This document shows, piece by piece, positions 50,800-59,165 of a stretch of DNA of 64,000 nt (position 1 is its first letter; each line of letters starts with the position of its first letter). This stretch comes from JACKNG01 sp040904625 (GTDB lineage Bacteria; Pseudomonadota; Gammaproteobacteria; Ga0077536), in the NCBI GenBank assembly GCA_040904625.1, contig JBBDTC010000001.1, positions 1 through 64,000 on the forward strand, written 5' to 3'. The notes under the pieces are model-generated. The model had not been told where the DNA came from, made no database searches, and saw nothing but the letters and a program-made list of their open reading frames with translations. The position numbers and the translations under genes were made by a program.

Positions 50800-51303
50800 T
50801 CAGGGTCCGTGCCGCAGACGGTACACGATGAACACGACGTATGCGACGAACATGAGCGAGAAGCACAGTAAAGACCATTCGGCGATCGAGCGCCCCAGGA
50901 AGGCCCAGTCCACTGTCGCGCATTCGCCCGTGCCGCGCAGTGCCTTGGTGATGACCTCGGCAAGGGGGTACATGTCGAGCATGTAGTCGAGGCCGGGGCC
51001 GCACTGCGGAATCTGGTCCTCGGGCAGGTGTTGCAGCCAGACCTGACGCGCGGCGATCGCGGCACCGCCTGCGGCGGTGAGTGCGATCAACCCGCCATAG
51101 ACGACGGCGCCGACCCCGCGCGGCCCATGCAGCGCCCCGATTAAGGCCAGCGCCACGACGGCCATGAAGCACAGCCGTTGGAAAATGCACATCGGGCATG
51201 GCTCCAGCCCCTGGCCGTACTGGAGGTAGTAGCCGAATGCGAGCAGACTCATGCCTGCCGCGGCGGTCAAGGCGAAGAAGAGGCGAGGATTCAATAGCAG
51301 CAC
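50800..51303 (-). CDS. dsbB: Disulfide bond formation protein DsbB
   Basis: Inner-membrane quinone reductase that reoxidises DsbA. 167 residues, four transmembrane helices and the two cysteine pairs: EPCPMCIFQR (36 and 39) and Cys101/Cys128 in the second periplasmic loop (PQCGPGLDYML, GTGECATVDWAFLG). The GTG start at 51303 gives the usual family length; further upstream the frame is Arg-rich and unrelated. It lies between ygfZ and the unknown exported-protein gene. Confidence 0.93.
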   Translation of the reverse strand: MLLLNPRLFFALTAAAGMSLLAFGYYLQYGQGLEPCPMCIFQRLCFMAVVALALIGALHGPRGVGAVVYGGLIALTAAGGAAIAARQVWLQHLPEDQIPQCGPGLDYMLDMYPLAEVITKALRGTGECATVDWAFLGRSIAEWSLLCFSLMFVAYVVFIVYRLRHGP

Positions 51304-51382
51304 AATGCAGTCTCTCAGACAACGATACGTATACAGCCGGTAGGGTACGCCCGCCGACCCCCACGGCCCTTGCCGGCGGCGA

Positions 51383-52360
51383 TCACGGCGTCGCTGACGG
51401 TTCAGGCAACGGCTGGCGTCGAAGAAGGCTGCCAGGGCTGCCGGCAAGGTAAATCGCTTCGGCATCGACGCGTAAGACCGCAAGGAGTTCCACGGACTCG
51501 TCGGCGATGCGGACACAATCCAGGACCGTACCGACGGCTTGCTCCGAGCCGACTCCGCACACGCGGCTGCCGCTTGCGGCAGGCGTTCCGGGATCGCCGC
51601 TGAGTCGCGCCAGGCGGCGCTTGACCGTGCCACGAAAACGCACGCGAGCGACGATTTCCTGGCCTGGATAGCAGCCTTTCTCGAAGCTCACGCCAGCCAG
51701 GTAATCGAGATTCAATTCCTGCGGCAGGAACTCGTCGGCCAGGCTGTGATCGAGGACGGGCAGACCGCGGCGTATGGCATCGAGCGCGGCGGCATCTTCT
51801 CCGCACGGGGCGATGGCGAACGTCGGCCAGGCTTCGCCGATGTCGCGCAGACTGCCGACACACCAGCACAGCTCAGGCGTACCCCCACTGCACAAGGTTT
51901 CCGGCAGGGACGCATTCGCTGCGAGTCCGCGCAGCAGCAGGACGCCTTCCGCAGCGCTTCGGTCTTCGATTTCGACCGCGGCACGCAGGACGAAAAGACG
52001 CAGGCGTTTGACGCAGGCAGCGATCTGATCGAGCGGCAGCAGCAAGCGAAAGCCGTCGTCGGTCACGACCACGCGCAGCAGAAACACGACGCGCCCCTTG
52101 GGCGAGCACCATGCCGTCAGGACCGTCTGGCCGCTGGTCATCGCACGCAAATCCGCGCTCAACTGGCCGTGGAGAAAGGCCAGTGCGGCGTCGCCGCGCA
52201 CCGCGATGACGCCGAGTGTGGTCAGCGGCGTCATGCCCGGCAGGCCGGCGTCGACAGCGGCCAGTTCGGCATCGCGATCGGTGAAATGGGTAATGCGTCG
52301 TCCATCGGTCTGCGGTTGGGCCGCGGCGAGCGTGTCGAGCCAGGAGCGGAGTTCGGGCAT
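51383..52360 (-). CDS. ygfZ: YgfZ, folate-binding iron-sulfur cluster assembly protein
   Basis: GcvT-like tetrahydrofolate-binding protein that helps repair or assemble some Fe-S enzymes. 325 residues. The signature KGCYPGQEIVARVRFRGTVKRRL, with its redox-sensitive cysteine, is intact; GVIAVRGDAALAFLHGQLSADL and LTAWCSPKGRVVFLLRV are typical of the N-domain. ATG 52360 is preferred to the ATG 12 codons earlier. One base downstream of sdhE, so it is in the sdh operon, in keeping with a role for Fe-S proteins such as SdhB. Confidence 0.93.
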   Translation of the reverse strand: MPELRSWLDTLAAAQPQTDGRRITHFTDRDAELAAVDAGLPGMTPLTTLGVIAVRGDAALAFLHGQLSADLRAMTSGQTVLTAWCSPKGRVVFLLRVVVTDDGFRLLLPLDQIAACVKRLRLFVLRAAVEIEDRSAAEGVLLLRGLAANASLPETLCSGGTPELCWCVGSLRDIGEAWPTFAIAPCGEDAAALDAIRRGLPVLDHSLADEFLPQELNLDYLAGVSFEKGCYPGQEIVARVRFRGTVKRRLARLSGDPGTPAASGSRVCGVGSEQAVGTVLDCVRIADESVELLAVLRVDAEAIYLAGSPGSLLRRQPLPEPSATP

Positions 52361-52361
52361 G

Positions 52362-52613
52362 TCAGAAAGGCGGCGCGGGCGCGCGAATGTGGGCAATCAA
52401 TTCGGCAAAGTGCGGATCACCAGGCTCGCTACGCCCGGTCAGCCAGTCGTGCAAGTCCATGTCGGGGCAGTCCAGGAAACGTTCGAACTCGGCGAGTGCC
52501 GCGGTATCCATTGTCTCGCCATGCCGCGCCAGCCACGGTTCGAGCAGCAGATCGAGTTCGCGCATGCCGCGACGGCAGCGCCAGCGCAGCCGCTTGAGAC
52601 GCGCGACGTCCAT
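52362..52613 (-). CDS. sdhE: FAD assembly factor SdhE
   Basis: 83-residue helical protein (YgfY/SDHAF2 family) that promotes covalent flavinylation of SdhA. The functional RGxxE motif is RRGMRELDLLLEPWL, followed by LAEFERFLDCPDMDLHDWLTG. It starts 3 bases after sdhB and ends next to ygfZ, matching its role in the operon. Confidence 0.94.
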   Translation of the reverse strand: MDVARLKRLRWRCRRGMRELDLLLEPWLARHGETMDTAALAEFERFLDCPDMDLHDWLTGRSEPGDPHFAELIAHIRAPAPPF

Positions 52614-52616
52614 GGC

Positions 52617-53399
52617 TCAGAGGGTACGCTGAACCATCATCTTCTTGATTTCCGCGATCGCCTTGGCCGGGTTGAGGCCCTTGGGGCAGGTTCGCGTGCA
52701 GTTCATGATGGTATGGCAGCGATAGAGGCGGAACGGATCCTCGAGCTCGTCGAGGCGCTCGCCGGTGGCTTCGTCGCGGCTGTCGACCAGCCAGCGATAG
52801 GCCTGCAGCAATGCAGCCGGACCGAGATAGCGGTCGCTGTTCCACCAGTAGCTGGGGCAGGCGGTCGAGCAGCATGCACAGAGTATGCATTCATAGAGTC
52901 CGTCGAGTTTCTCGCGGTCTTCCACCGATTGCAGGCGTTCCTTGTCTGGCGGCGCCGCCGTCTCGGATTGCAACCAGGGCTTGATCGAGGCGTACTGCGC
53001 ATAGAAATGCTTGAGGTCGGGGACCAGATCCTTGTGCACCTGCATGTGCGGCAGCGGATAGATCTTGACGTCGCCCTTGACGTCTTCGATGGCTTGCGTG
53101 CAGGCGAGCGTATTGGTGCCGTCGATGTTCATGGCACATGAGCCGCAGATGCCTTCGCGGCAGGAGCGGCGGAAGGTCAAGGTCGGATCGACTTCGTCCT
53201 TGATGTGGATGATGGCGTCGAGCACCATCGGTCCGCACTGATCGAGATCGATTCGATAGGTGTCGATCCGCGGCGTCGCCCCGGATTCCGGATCCCAGCG
53301 GTAAATGGCAAAGGTGCGCGCGCGCTGCGCGCCATTGGCGTGATCGTAGGTCTTGCCGGGACCAATCTTGGAGTTCGCGGGCAGAGAGAATTTCGCCAT
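52617..53399 (-). CDS. sdhB: Succinate dehydrogenase iron-sulfur subunit
   Basis: 260 residues. It carries the three clusters that link FAD to quinone: 2Fe-2S in CREGICGSCAMNIDG, 4Fe-4S in CILCACCSTACPSYWW and 3Fe-4S in CHTIMNCTRTCPKGLNP. The N-terminus (FAIYRWDPESGATPRIDTYRIDL) is standard, with a longer leader than E. coli. It lies 12 bases after sdhA. Confidence 0.97.
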   Translation of the reverse strand: MAKFSLPANSKIGPGKTYDHANGAQRARTFAIYRWDPESGATPRIDTYRIDLDQCGPMVLDAIIHIKDEVDPTLTFRRSCREGICGSCAMNIDGTNTLACTQAIEDVKGDVKIYPLPHMQVHKDLVPDLKHFYAQYASIKPWLQSETAAPPDKERLQSVEDREKLDGLYECILCACCSTACPSYWWNSDRYLGPAALLQAYRWLVDSRDEATGERLDELEDPFRLYRCHTIMNCTRTCPKGLNPAKAIAEIKKMMVQRTL

Positions 53400-53411
53400 G
53401 ACTGTGCTCGA

Positions 53412-55202
53412 TTAGTAGACGCGTTTCTTCGGGGGAATGACTTCGCAGTCGTCGCTCAGGGTGTAGAGGTGGACCGGGCGGTAGTCGAAGTCGACCTCGC
53501 CGTCGGCGGACAGCCAGGTCAGAGTGTGTTTCATCCAGTTTTCGTCGTCGCGATCGGGAAAATCCTCGCGCGCATGGGCGCCGCGGCTCTCCTGGCGATT
53601 GGCTGCGGCATCGATGCTGACCATGGCGCTGCCAAGCAGGTTGGCGAGTTCCAGCGTCTCGAGCAGGTCGGTATTCCAGATCAGCGAGCGATCGCTGACT
53701 TTGACATCTTTAAAGGCTTCCCAAGTCTCGCGCAGCTTGGTCTTGCCTTCCTCGAGCACCTCGCCGGTGCGGAATACCGCCGCATAGTTCTGCATGTTCC
53801 GCTGCATGTCGCGGCGGAGTTTGGCGGTCGGCTCGGATCCGTCGGCATGGCGCAGGGCGTCGAAGCGGGACACGATGCGATCGACCGCGTCGCCGTCGAC
53901 TTCGGGATGCGGCATGTTGCGTTTGATCTCCGCCGCACAGCGTTTGGCGGCGGCGCGCCCGAACACGACCAGGTCGAGCAGCGAGTTCGAACCGAGGCGG
54001 TTGGCGCCATGGACGGACACACAGGCTGCTTCACCGATCGACATCAGACCGGGTACGACCGAATCCGGGTTGCCGTCTTTCAGGGTGACCACTTCGCCGT
54101 GATAGTTCGTCGGGATACCGCCCATGTTGTAGTGCACGGTTGGCAATACGGGAATGGGTTCCTTGGTGACGTCGACCCCGGCGAAGATCGCCGCTGATTC
54201 CGCAATGCCTGGCAGGCGTTGGTTGATCACCTCGGCGCCGAGATGCTCGAGATGGAGGTAGATATGATCCTTCAACGGTCCGACCCCGCGGCCGTCACGG
54301 ATCTCGATCGTCATCGAGCGCGAGACGACGTCGCGTGAGGCCAGGTCCTTCGCGTTCGGGGCGTAGCGCTCCATGAACCGCTCGCCGTCGGCATTGGTGA
54401 GATAGCCGCCTTCACCGCGAACACCCTCGGTGATGAGGCAACCCGCACCGTAGATGCCGGTGGGGTGGAACTGGATGAATTCCATGTCCTGCAGCGGCAG
54501 CCCGGCGCGCAGCACCATGCCATTGCCGTCGCCGGTGCAGGTATGGGCCGAGGTGCAGGAAAAGTAGGTGCGGCCATAGCCACCGGTGGCCAGCACCACG
54601 CTGTGGGCGCGGAACAGGTGCAGGGAGCCGTCATCGAGATTCCAGGCGATGACACCGCGGCACACACCGTCCTTGTCCATCACGAGATCGAGCGCGAAGT
54701 ATTCGATGAAGAACTCGGCGCTGTGTTTGAGTGATTGCTGATAGAGGGTGTGCAGGATGGCATGGCCGGTACGGTCGGCGGCGGCGCAGGTGCGCTGCGC
54801 GGTACCTTCGCCGAAATTGGTGGTCATGCCGCCGAACGGGCGCTGGTAGATTTCACCGCTCTCGGTGCGCGAGAACGGCACGCCATAGTGCTCGAGTTCG
54901 ATCACGGCCGGGATGGCCTCACGGCACATGTATTCGATGGCATCCTGATCGCCGAGCCAGTCCGAGCCCTTGATGGTGTCGTACATGTGCCAGCGCCAGT
55001 CGTCCGGACCCATGTTGCCGAGCGCCGCACTCATGCCGCCCTGTGCCGCCACGGTGTGGCTGCGGGTGGGAAAGACCTTGGAAATGCACGCCGTGGCGAG
55101 GCCTTCGGCGGCCATGCCGAAAGTGGCGCGCAGGCCGGCTCCGCCAGCACCGACGACGAGAACGTCGTACTTGTGTTCGATGAGTTTGTATTCTGCGGGC
55201 AT
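53412..55202 (-). CDS. sdhA: Succinate dehydrogenase flavoprotein subunit
   Basis: 596 residues; oxidises succinate to fumarate on the inner face of the membrane. FAD-binding VVGAGGAGLRATFGMA, covalent FAD on His49 in SHTVAAQGGMSAAL, HPTGIYGAGCLITEGVRGEGG, the catalytic Arg region in RSMTIEIRDGRGVGP, HYNMGGIPTN and GEAACVSVHGANRLGSNSLLDLVVFGR are all present. It follows sdhD by 11 bases. Confidence 0.98.
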   Translation of the reverse strand: MPAEYKLIEHKYDVLVVGAGGAGLRATFGMAAEGLATACISKVFPTRSHTVAAQGGMSAALGNMGPDDWRWHMYDTIKGSDWLGDQDAIEYMCREAIPAVIELEHYGVPFSRTESGEIYQRPFGGMTTNFGEGTAQRTCAAADRTGHAILHTLYQQSLKHSAEFFIEYFALDLVMDKDGVCRGVIAWNLDDGSLHLFRAHSVVLATGGYGRTYFSCTSAHTCTGDGNGMVLRAGLPLQDMEFIQFHPTGIYGAGCLITEGVRGEGGYLTNADGERFMERYAPNAKDLASRDVVSRSMTIEIRDGRGVGPLKDHIYLHLEHLGAEVINQRLPGIAESAAIFAGVDVTKEPIPVLPTVHYNMGGIPTNYHGEVVTLKDGNPDSVVPGLMSIGEAACVSVHGANRLGSNSLLDLVVFGRAAAKRCAAEIKRNMPHPEVDGDAVDRIVSRFDALRHADGSEPTAKLRRDMQRNMQNYAAVFRTGEVLEEGKTKLRETWEAFKDVKVSDRSLIWNTDLLETLELANLLGSAMVSIDAAANRQESRGAHAREDFPDRDDENWMKHTLTWLSADGEVDFDYRPVHLYTLSDDCEVIPPKKRVY

Positions 55203-55213
55203 GTAGGGTTCCG

Positions 55214-55597
55214 TCAGGCCATTCCAAAAGAGATCTTGAGTACGGCGACCACGCCGAGCAGGGCGCCGAAGGCAAGCGCAAGCTTCATCACGACCAGCAG
55301 CGCCATTTTGCCGAGTTCACCGTGGATGTAATCCTCGATCACGACCTGTAAACCGAGTTTTGCGTGGTAGAACACTGCTAAAACCAGGGCGATGAGCAGG
55401 ACTGTTACGAATGGCGACGCGATCCAGTTCACAACGGCCTCGTGATCGGCGTCGAGGCGGCCGAGGATGCTCGTTACGAACCACAGCGACAAGGGCACGA
55501 TGGCCACCGCGCTCAGGCGTTGGTGCCACCAGTGATGCATGCCGCTCTTGGCCGAGCCGAGACCGCGCACGCGGCCGATGGGACTGCGTAGACTCAT
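55214..55597 (-). CDS. sdhD: Succinate dehydrogenase membrane anchor subunit
   Basis: 127 residues with three transmembrane helices; with SdhC it holds haem b and the quinone site. SGMHHWWHQRLSAVAIVPLSLWFV opens helix 1, and the haem ligand region is FYHAKLGLQVVIEDYIHGE. Its ATG overlaps the sdhC stop by 4 bp. Confidence 0.93.
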   Translation of the reverse strand: MSLRSPIGRVRGLGSAKSGMHHWWHQRLSAVAIVPLSLWFVTSILGRLDADHEAVVNWIASPFVTVLLIALVLAVFYHAKLGLQVVIEDYIHGELGKMALLVVMKLALAFGALLGVVAVLKISFGMA

Positions 55598-55983
55598 GCC
55601 GGACCTCCCTGCATCAGGATGCATATCCAGGTCAGCACGGTCAGGACGATCGCACCCGCGATGACGGCATAGCCGGTCTTGTAAGCGGTGTCGAGGTCCA
55701 GACCCCACCCCGTATCCCACAGCAGATGGCGGATACCGTTGCACAGGTGGTAGTAGAAAGCGAAGGTCCAGCCGAGCAGCAGCAATTGCGTCGGCAGGGC
55801 GGCGAAACAGCGCTGCGCCTGGGCATAGGCCGCCGGTCCGAGTGCGGCGGCGACCAGCCAATAGAGGAGCATCGCCGTGCCGAGGGCGAGAAACACGCCG
55901 GTGGCGCGATGCGTAATCGATAGCACCGAAGTCAGCTGCGGGCGGTAGACCTGCAGGTGCGGTGAAAGAGGGGTGTTTGCCAT
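55594..55983 (-). CDS. sdhC: Succinate dehydrogenase cytochrome b556 subunit
   Basis: 129 residues, three transmembrane helices. It begins SPHLQVYRPQLTSVLSITHRATG (Ser and Arg for quinone), and the haem histidine is in HLCNGIRHLLWDTG. First gene of sdhCDAB-sdhE-ygfZ on the minus strand; overlaps sdhD by 4 bp. Confidence 0.95.
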   Translation of the reverse strand: MANTPLSPHLQVYRPQLTSVLSITHRATGVFLALGTAMLLYWLVAAALGPAAYAQAQRCFAALPTQLLLLGWTFAFYYHLCNGIRHLLWDTGWGLDLDTAYKTGYAVIAGAIVLTVLTWICILMQGGPA

Positions 55984-56045
55984 GAGCCTGTCTTGCGCCG
56001 TCAGAGGTTGGATTCAGGGCCTTGCAGCCATGTGCGAGGCCGTAG

Positions 56046-56222
56046 TCAGAAATCGATACAGCGGCCTTTGCGCTCCCAGTCGCCGTAGCGGGTGGGCTCG
56101 AGGCCTTTGGGACCGCCGATCTCGCGTGGTTGCGGTCCGTCTGCCGGCTCGTGCCCGGCGCTGTGCTTGTCGTCTTCGGTGGGTGGAGATTCTACGTCAG
56201 ATTGCGGATCGTGTGGGTTCAT
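56046..56222 (-). CDS. SdhAF4-like DUF1674 protein, small
   Basis: 58 residues read from ATG 56222 to TGA 56046. The C-terminal motif EIGGPKGLEPTRYGDWERKG then RCIDF is the hallmark of DUF1674/SDHAF4, which in eukaryotes binds flavinylated SdhA and protects it during assembly. The N-terminus is acidic and disordered (SPPTEDDKHSAGHEPADG). It lies just upstream of sdhC on the same strand, 62 bases away, so it is probably the first gene of the sdh transcript. Confidence 0.9.
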   Translation of the reverse strand: MNPHDPQSDVESPPTEDDKHSAGHEPADGPQPREIGGPKGLEPTRYGDWERKGRCIDF

Positions 56223-56328
56223 GGGGTCGGCTGCAGTGGAGTAACGGACGGTTCCGTATGGACGGATAGTATCTGGTTGCGAGTCTGGAATTTCAAGCGC
56301 ACGCGAGCCGCGCTATGCTGGTTGCGCC

Positions 56329-56790
56329 ATGCGTGGATTCGATGGACCGATCCATATCGCCCTGTGCCGGTCGCGGCTGCTCGTGCGTGGCGTGCTGCTT
56401 GCTCACGGTCTGGCCTTGATCCTGCTCGTCTGGGTCATGCCGCATTCAGTGGGCCTCGTCGTCCTGCTGTGCGCAATAGCGGCCAATGCCGGCTGCACGG
56501 TGCGGTCGCTGCACAGGCGCGGCGCCGGCGACGTCCGTGCAATCCTCTTCACCGCGCGGGGGCGTTGGCAGCTCACATTGCGTGACGGACGCAATCTGGC
56601 CGCGGTACCAGCGCGCGCGCCGCTGGTCAGCGCCGGTTTGATCGCGCTCAGCCTGCGCTGCGCCGATCGCCGCATCCGGCACGTCGTACTGCTGGCCGAC
56701 AATGCACCCTCCGAGCCGTGCCGCCGCCTGCGTGTGCGCCTTCTTCATGGGGCTGACGCCGGCGCCATGGAGCGTCTGCCTGGGCGGTGA
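56329..56790 (+). CDS. ygfX: YgfX-like membrane protein
   Basis: 153 residues. Two adjacent hydrophobic helices near the N-terminus (GVLLAHGLALILLVWVM, VGLVVLLCAIAANAG) are followed by a small beta domain (RGRWQLTLRDGRNLAAVPARAPLVSAGLIALSL and RHVVLLADNAPSEPCRRLRVRLL). This is the YgfX/CptA architecture. YgfX is usually encoded next to sdhE (ygfY); here it lies across the sdh operon on the other strand. In E. coli it has been tied to FtsZ/MreB inhibition and to SdhE. The assignment rests on topology and the GRW motif. Confidence 0.7.
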   Translation: MRGFDGPIHIALCRSRLLVRGVLLAHGLALILLVWVMPHSVGLVVLLCAIAANAGCTVRSLHRRGAGDVRAILFTARGRWQLTLRDGRNLAAVPARAPLVSAGLIALSLRCADRRIRHVVLLADNAPSEPCRRLRVRLLHGADAGAMERLPGR

Positions 56791-56862
56791 CGTTCCGCCA
56801 GCAGCGGCGCTGTCCGATGCATTGGGGAAGACGCCGCGGTTCGATGCATGGATCGGTCAGGC

Positions 56863-57702
56863 TCAGCCGAACCAGCGTGTGCGCCAGGCCAGCCAGAGTT
56901 TCACCACGGGTGTGACTTCGACGCGGCGCTCCAGGATTCGGCAACCGTCCTCCAGCGTGAGGGAAAGATTGCGCACGGCGATGCGTGCCAGGGTGGCGAA
57001 CAAGCGTTGGCGGCGGCGCAACGGCGCCGCTAATGTCGCGAGGTGCGCATCGAGTCCATCGCGCAGCGTCGCGCATTGCGCGGTCAGGAACGTTTGGATC
57101 GGGCTCGAAGCGTGCGCATGGCGCACGGCGTCGGCGTTCAGACCGAGCGCAGCCAGCGTGGTCTCGGCGACGAGCAGCGTACCGTCGCGGCGGTGTTCAC
57201 GCAGGCCGTAGATCACGGCAGCGCGTTCGATGTCCAGCGCGAGTGCCATGATCGCTCGATCATCGTCAGACGAACCACCGCCGCCACGCTTGATGTACGC
57301 AGCCGTCACCCCAGCGTGCATGCTGGTGAGGGCAGCGTCGACCTCGGCCTCGGTCCGCAGTGTCTTGCCGACGAGGCTGTCGACGACGACGTCGATGAGA
57401 TTTCGCAAAGTGGCCGACAGCGCCGGCTCCGCGGCCAATACCGGCACGAGCGCACGGCTCAGCGGGTGACGCGCCTGGTCGAGGCCGGCGCGCTCGAGTT
57501 CCTCGCGCCACCAGGCGAGCTTGAGATGGGCCACCCCCCGATCCGAGCAGTCCGACGGAATCGTCGTGAGCGTGCGGCGCAGGGCCTCGAGTGCCCGCAG
57601 TTCATCGCGCTGGCGGGGCGGGTAGTAAAGACTCGCGTAGTAGAAATCGGCGCCGGGTCGGCTGACGTCCGTGGCACCGGCGTCGTTCACTCCGATCTCC
57701 AC
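56863..57702 (-). CDS. Squalene/phytoene synthase-family protein
   Basis: 279-residue all-helical isoprenoid synthase fold: DFYYASLYYPPRQRDELRALEALRRTL, HLKLAWWREELERA, IYGLREHRRDGTLLVAE. The DxxxD pairs needed for prenyl-diphosphate ionisation are not clear: the first position reads ALEALRRTL. It therefore resembles the NDUFAF6-like, possibly non-catalytic branch more than true squalene synthase. GTG start. It lies 19 bases downstream of gph on the same strand. Not linked to a carotenoid or hopanoid cluster here. Confidence 0.78.
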   Translation of the reverse strand: MEIGVNDAGATDVSRPGADFYYASLYYPPRQRDELRALEALRRTLTTIPSDCSDRGVAHLKLAWWREELERAGLDQARHPLSRALVPVLAAEPALSATLRNLIDVVVDSLVGKTLRTEAEVDAALTSMHAGVTAAYIKRGGGGSSDDDRAIMALALDIERAAVIYGLREHRRDGTLLVAETTLAALGLNADAVRHAHASSPIQTFLTAQCATLRDGLDAHLATLAAPLRRRQRLFATLARIAVRNLSLTLEDGCRILERRVEVTPVVKLWLAWRTRWFG

Positions 57703-57721
57703 GCGCTCGATGCCGGACAGG

Positions 57722-58387
57722 TCACGCCGGCGTCAACCAGGCCAGTAGCGCAGCGGGGTCGTCGATGGCGCCGCAGGCGCCCCAGCTGGCCGGATCGTCG
57801 TCGGCGGCGAGATAGCCATAGGTGGCGACGACGACCGGCATACCGGCGGCGTGGGCGGCGCGCACGTCGCATTCAGCGTCGCCGACATAGAGGCACATGG
57901 CGGGGGCGAGGCCGAGTGCGGCGGCCGCGGCGAGCAACGGCGCCGGATGCGGTTTGCTGTGTGGCGTGCTGTCGCCAGCGATGACACAAGCCGCACGCCG
58001 ATCGAGCGCGAGGGCCGCGAGCAGGGGCAAAGTGAGATAGCCGGGCTTGTTGGTGACGATGCCCCAGGGCAGTGCCGCGCGGTCACAATGCGCGAGCACC
58101 TGCTCCATACCCGGGAAGAGGCGGGTTTCGACGGCCAGTGCCGCGCGATAGGCGTCGAGCAGGCGTTGGCGGCGGCTTTCGAATTCGGCCGAATCGGGCG
58201 GATAACCATACGCGAGACGGAGCAGGCCCGCACTGCCATGCGACGCGCAGGGTCGAATAGCGGCATAGGGCAGCGCTTCGCCGCCGTCCTCGGTGACGAC
58301 GCGGTTCAAAGCCCGGGCGAGGTCGGGGGCGGTGTCGAGCAGGGTGCCATCGAGATCGAACAGCAGTGCGCGGGGGCATTCGTTCAT
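57722..58387 (-). CDS. gph: Phosphoglycolate phosphatase, HAD family
   Basis: 221 residues. The HAD motifs are LLFDLDGTLLDTAPDLA (nucleophile Asp), IVTNKPGYLT (Ser/Thr motif), SKPHPAPL (Lys) and YVGDAECDVRAAHAAGM (acidic pair). It removes 2-phosphoglycolate formed during DNA repair or oxygenation. The start overlaps the ubiG stop by 4 bp, the usual ubiG-gph pairing. MupP-type HAD proteins encoded next to ubiG have a related role in cell-wall recycling, so that alternative stays open. Confidence 0.88.
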   Translation of the reverse strand: MNECPRALLFDLDGTLLDTAPDLARALNRVVTEDGGEALPYAAIRPCASHGSAGLLRLAYGYPPDSAEFESRRQRLLDAYRAALAVETRLFPGMEQVLAHCDRAALPWGIVTNKPGYLTLPLLAALALDRRAACVIAGDSTPHSKPHPAPLLAAAAALGLAPAMCLYVGDAECDVRAAHAAGMPVVVATYGYLAADDDPASWGACGAIDDPAALLAWLTPA

Positions 58388-59103
58388 GTCCAAGCTGCGG
58401 TGTTGCGCAGACGGGCGAGGTAGTTGATCAGAGGCGGCCCACCGAGCCGCGCGCGGCGGGTGAACGGGTTGTAGCGCATCCCTCGGACATCCTCGAGCAC
58501 GAGTCCGTGGCGGCGCGCACAGGCGGCGAGTTCGGCCGGCCGCAGGAACTGCGCATAGTCGTGCGTCCCGCGCGGCACCAGGCCCAGAACGTATTCGGCG
58601 GCGACGATACCGAGCGCATAAGCGGCCGGGTGCCGATTGAGCGTGGACACGACGAGCTCGCCCTGGGGCGCGAGCAGGCGGGCACAGTCGCTGAGCAGGG
58701 CATCGGCATCGGGAACGTGTTCGATCAACTCCATACAGGTGACGATGTCGTAGCGCCCGGGTTCGCTGGCCGCCAGGGTGGACGAGAGTGCGGTTCGATA
58801 ATCGATCTCCAGGGCCTCTGATGCGGCATGGACAGTGGCGACTGCAATCAGTTCGGGGCTCGCATCGATTGCGGTCACGCGGGCGCCATCGCGCGCGAGC
58901 GCCTCGCTCAACAGGCCGCCGCCGCAGCCGATGTCGGCAATCGACAATCCCGCCAGCCGGCGGCCGTTGCGGACGTAGTCCAGTCGACAGGGGTTGATGT
59001 CGTGCAGGGTGCGGCTGGGCCCGTCGCGCTCCCACCAACGTGCGGCAAGATCGGAGAAATGGTCGCGTGAGACAGGGTCGAGGTTTTCCATGCGGCTGTT
59101 CAT
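58384..59103 (-). CDS. ubiG: Ubiquinone biosynthesis O-methyltransferase UbiG
   Basis: 239 residues; does both O-methylations of ubiquinone synthesis. FSDLAARWWERDGPSRTLHDINPCRLDYV is the family N-terminus; the SAM-binding motif is IADIGCGGGLLSEALA, followed by CMELIEHVPD and FLRPAELAACARRHGL. It is upstream of gph with a 4 bp overlap. Confidence 0.96.
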   Translation of the reverse strand: MNSRMENLDPVSRDHFSDLAARWWERDGPSRTLHDINPCRLDYVRNGRRLAGLSIADIGCGGGLLSEALARDGARVTAIDASPELIAVATVHAASEALEIDYRTALSSTLAASEPGRYDIVTCMELIEHVPDADALLSDCARLLAPQGELVVSTLNRHPAAYALGIVAAEYVLGLVPRGTHDYAQFLRPAELAACARRHGLVLEDVRGMRYNPFTRRARLGGPPLINYLARLRNTAAWT

Positions 59104-59165
59104 ATTCGAAAACTATAAGGGGCCGTGCATGATGCAGGGGGACGCTGGCGGCACCGCACGTAGTG

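Noticed and set aside
56863..57702. Reading the squalene/phytoene synthase-like gene as part of a carotenoid or hopanoid pathway
   Set aside because: No clear DxxxD motifs and no terpenoid genes nearby; only the fold is supported.
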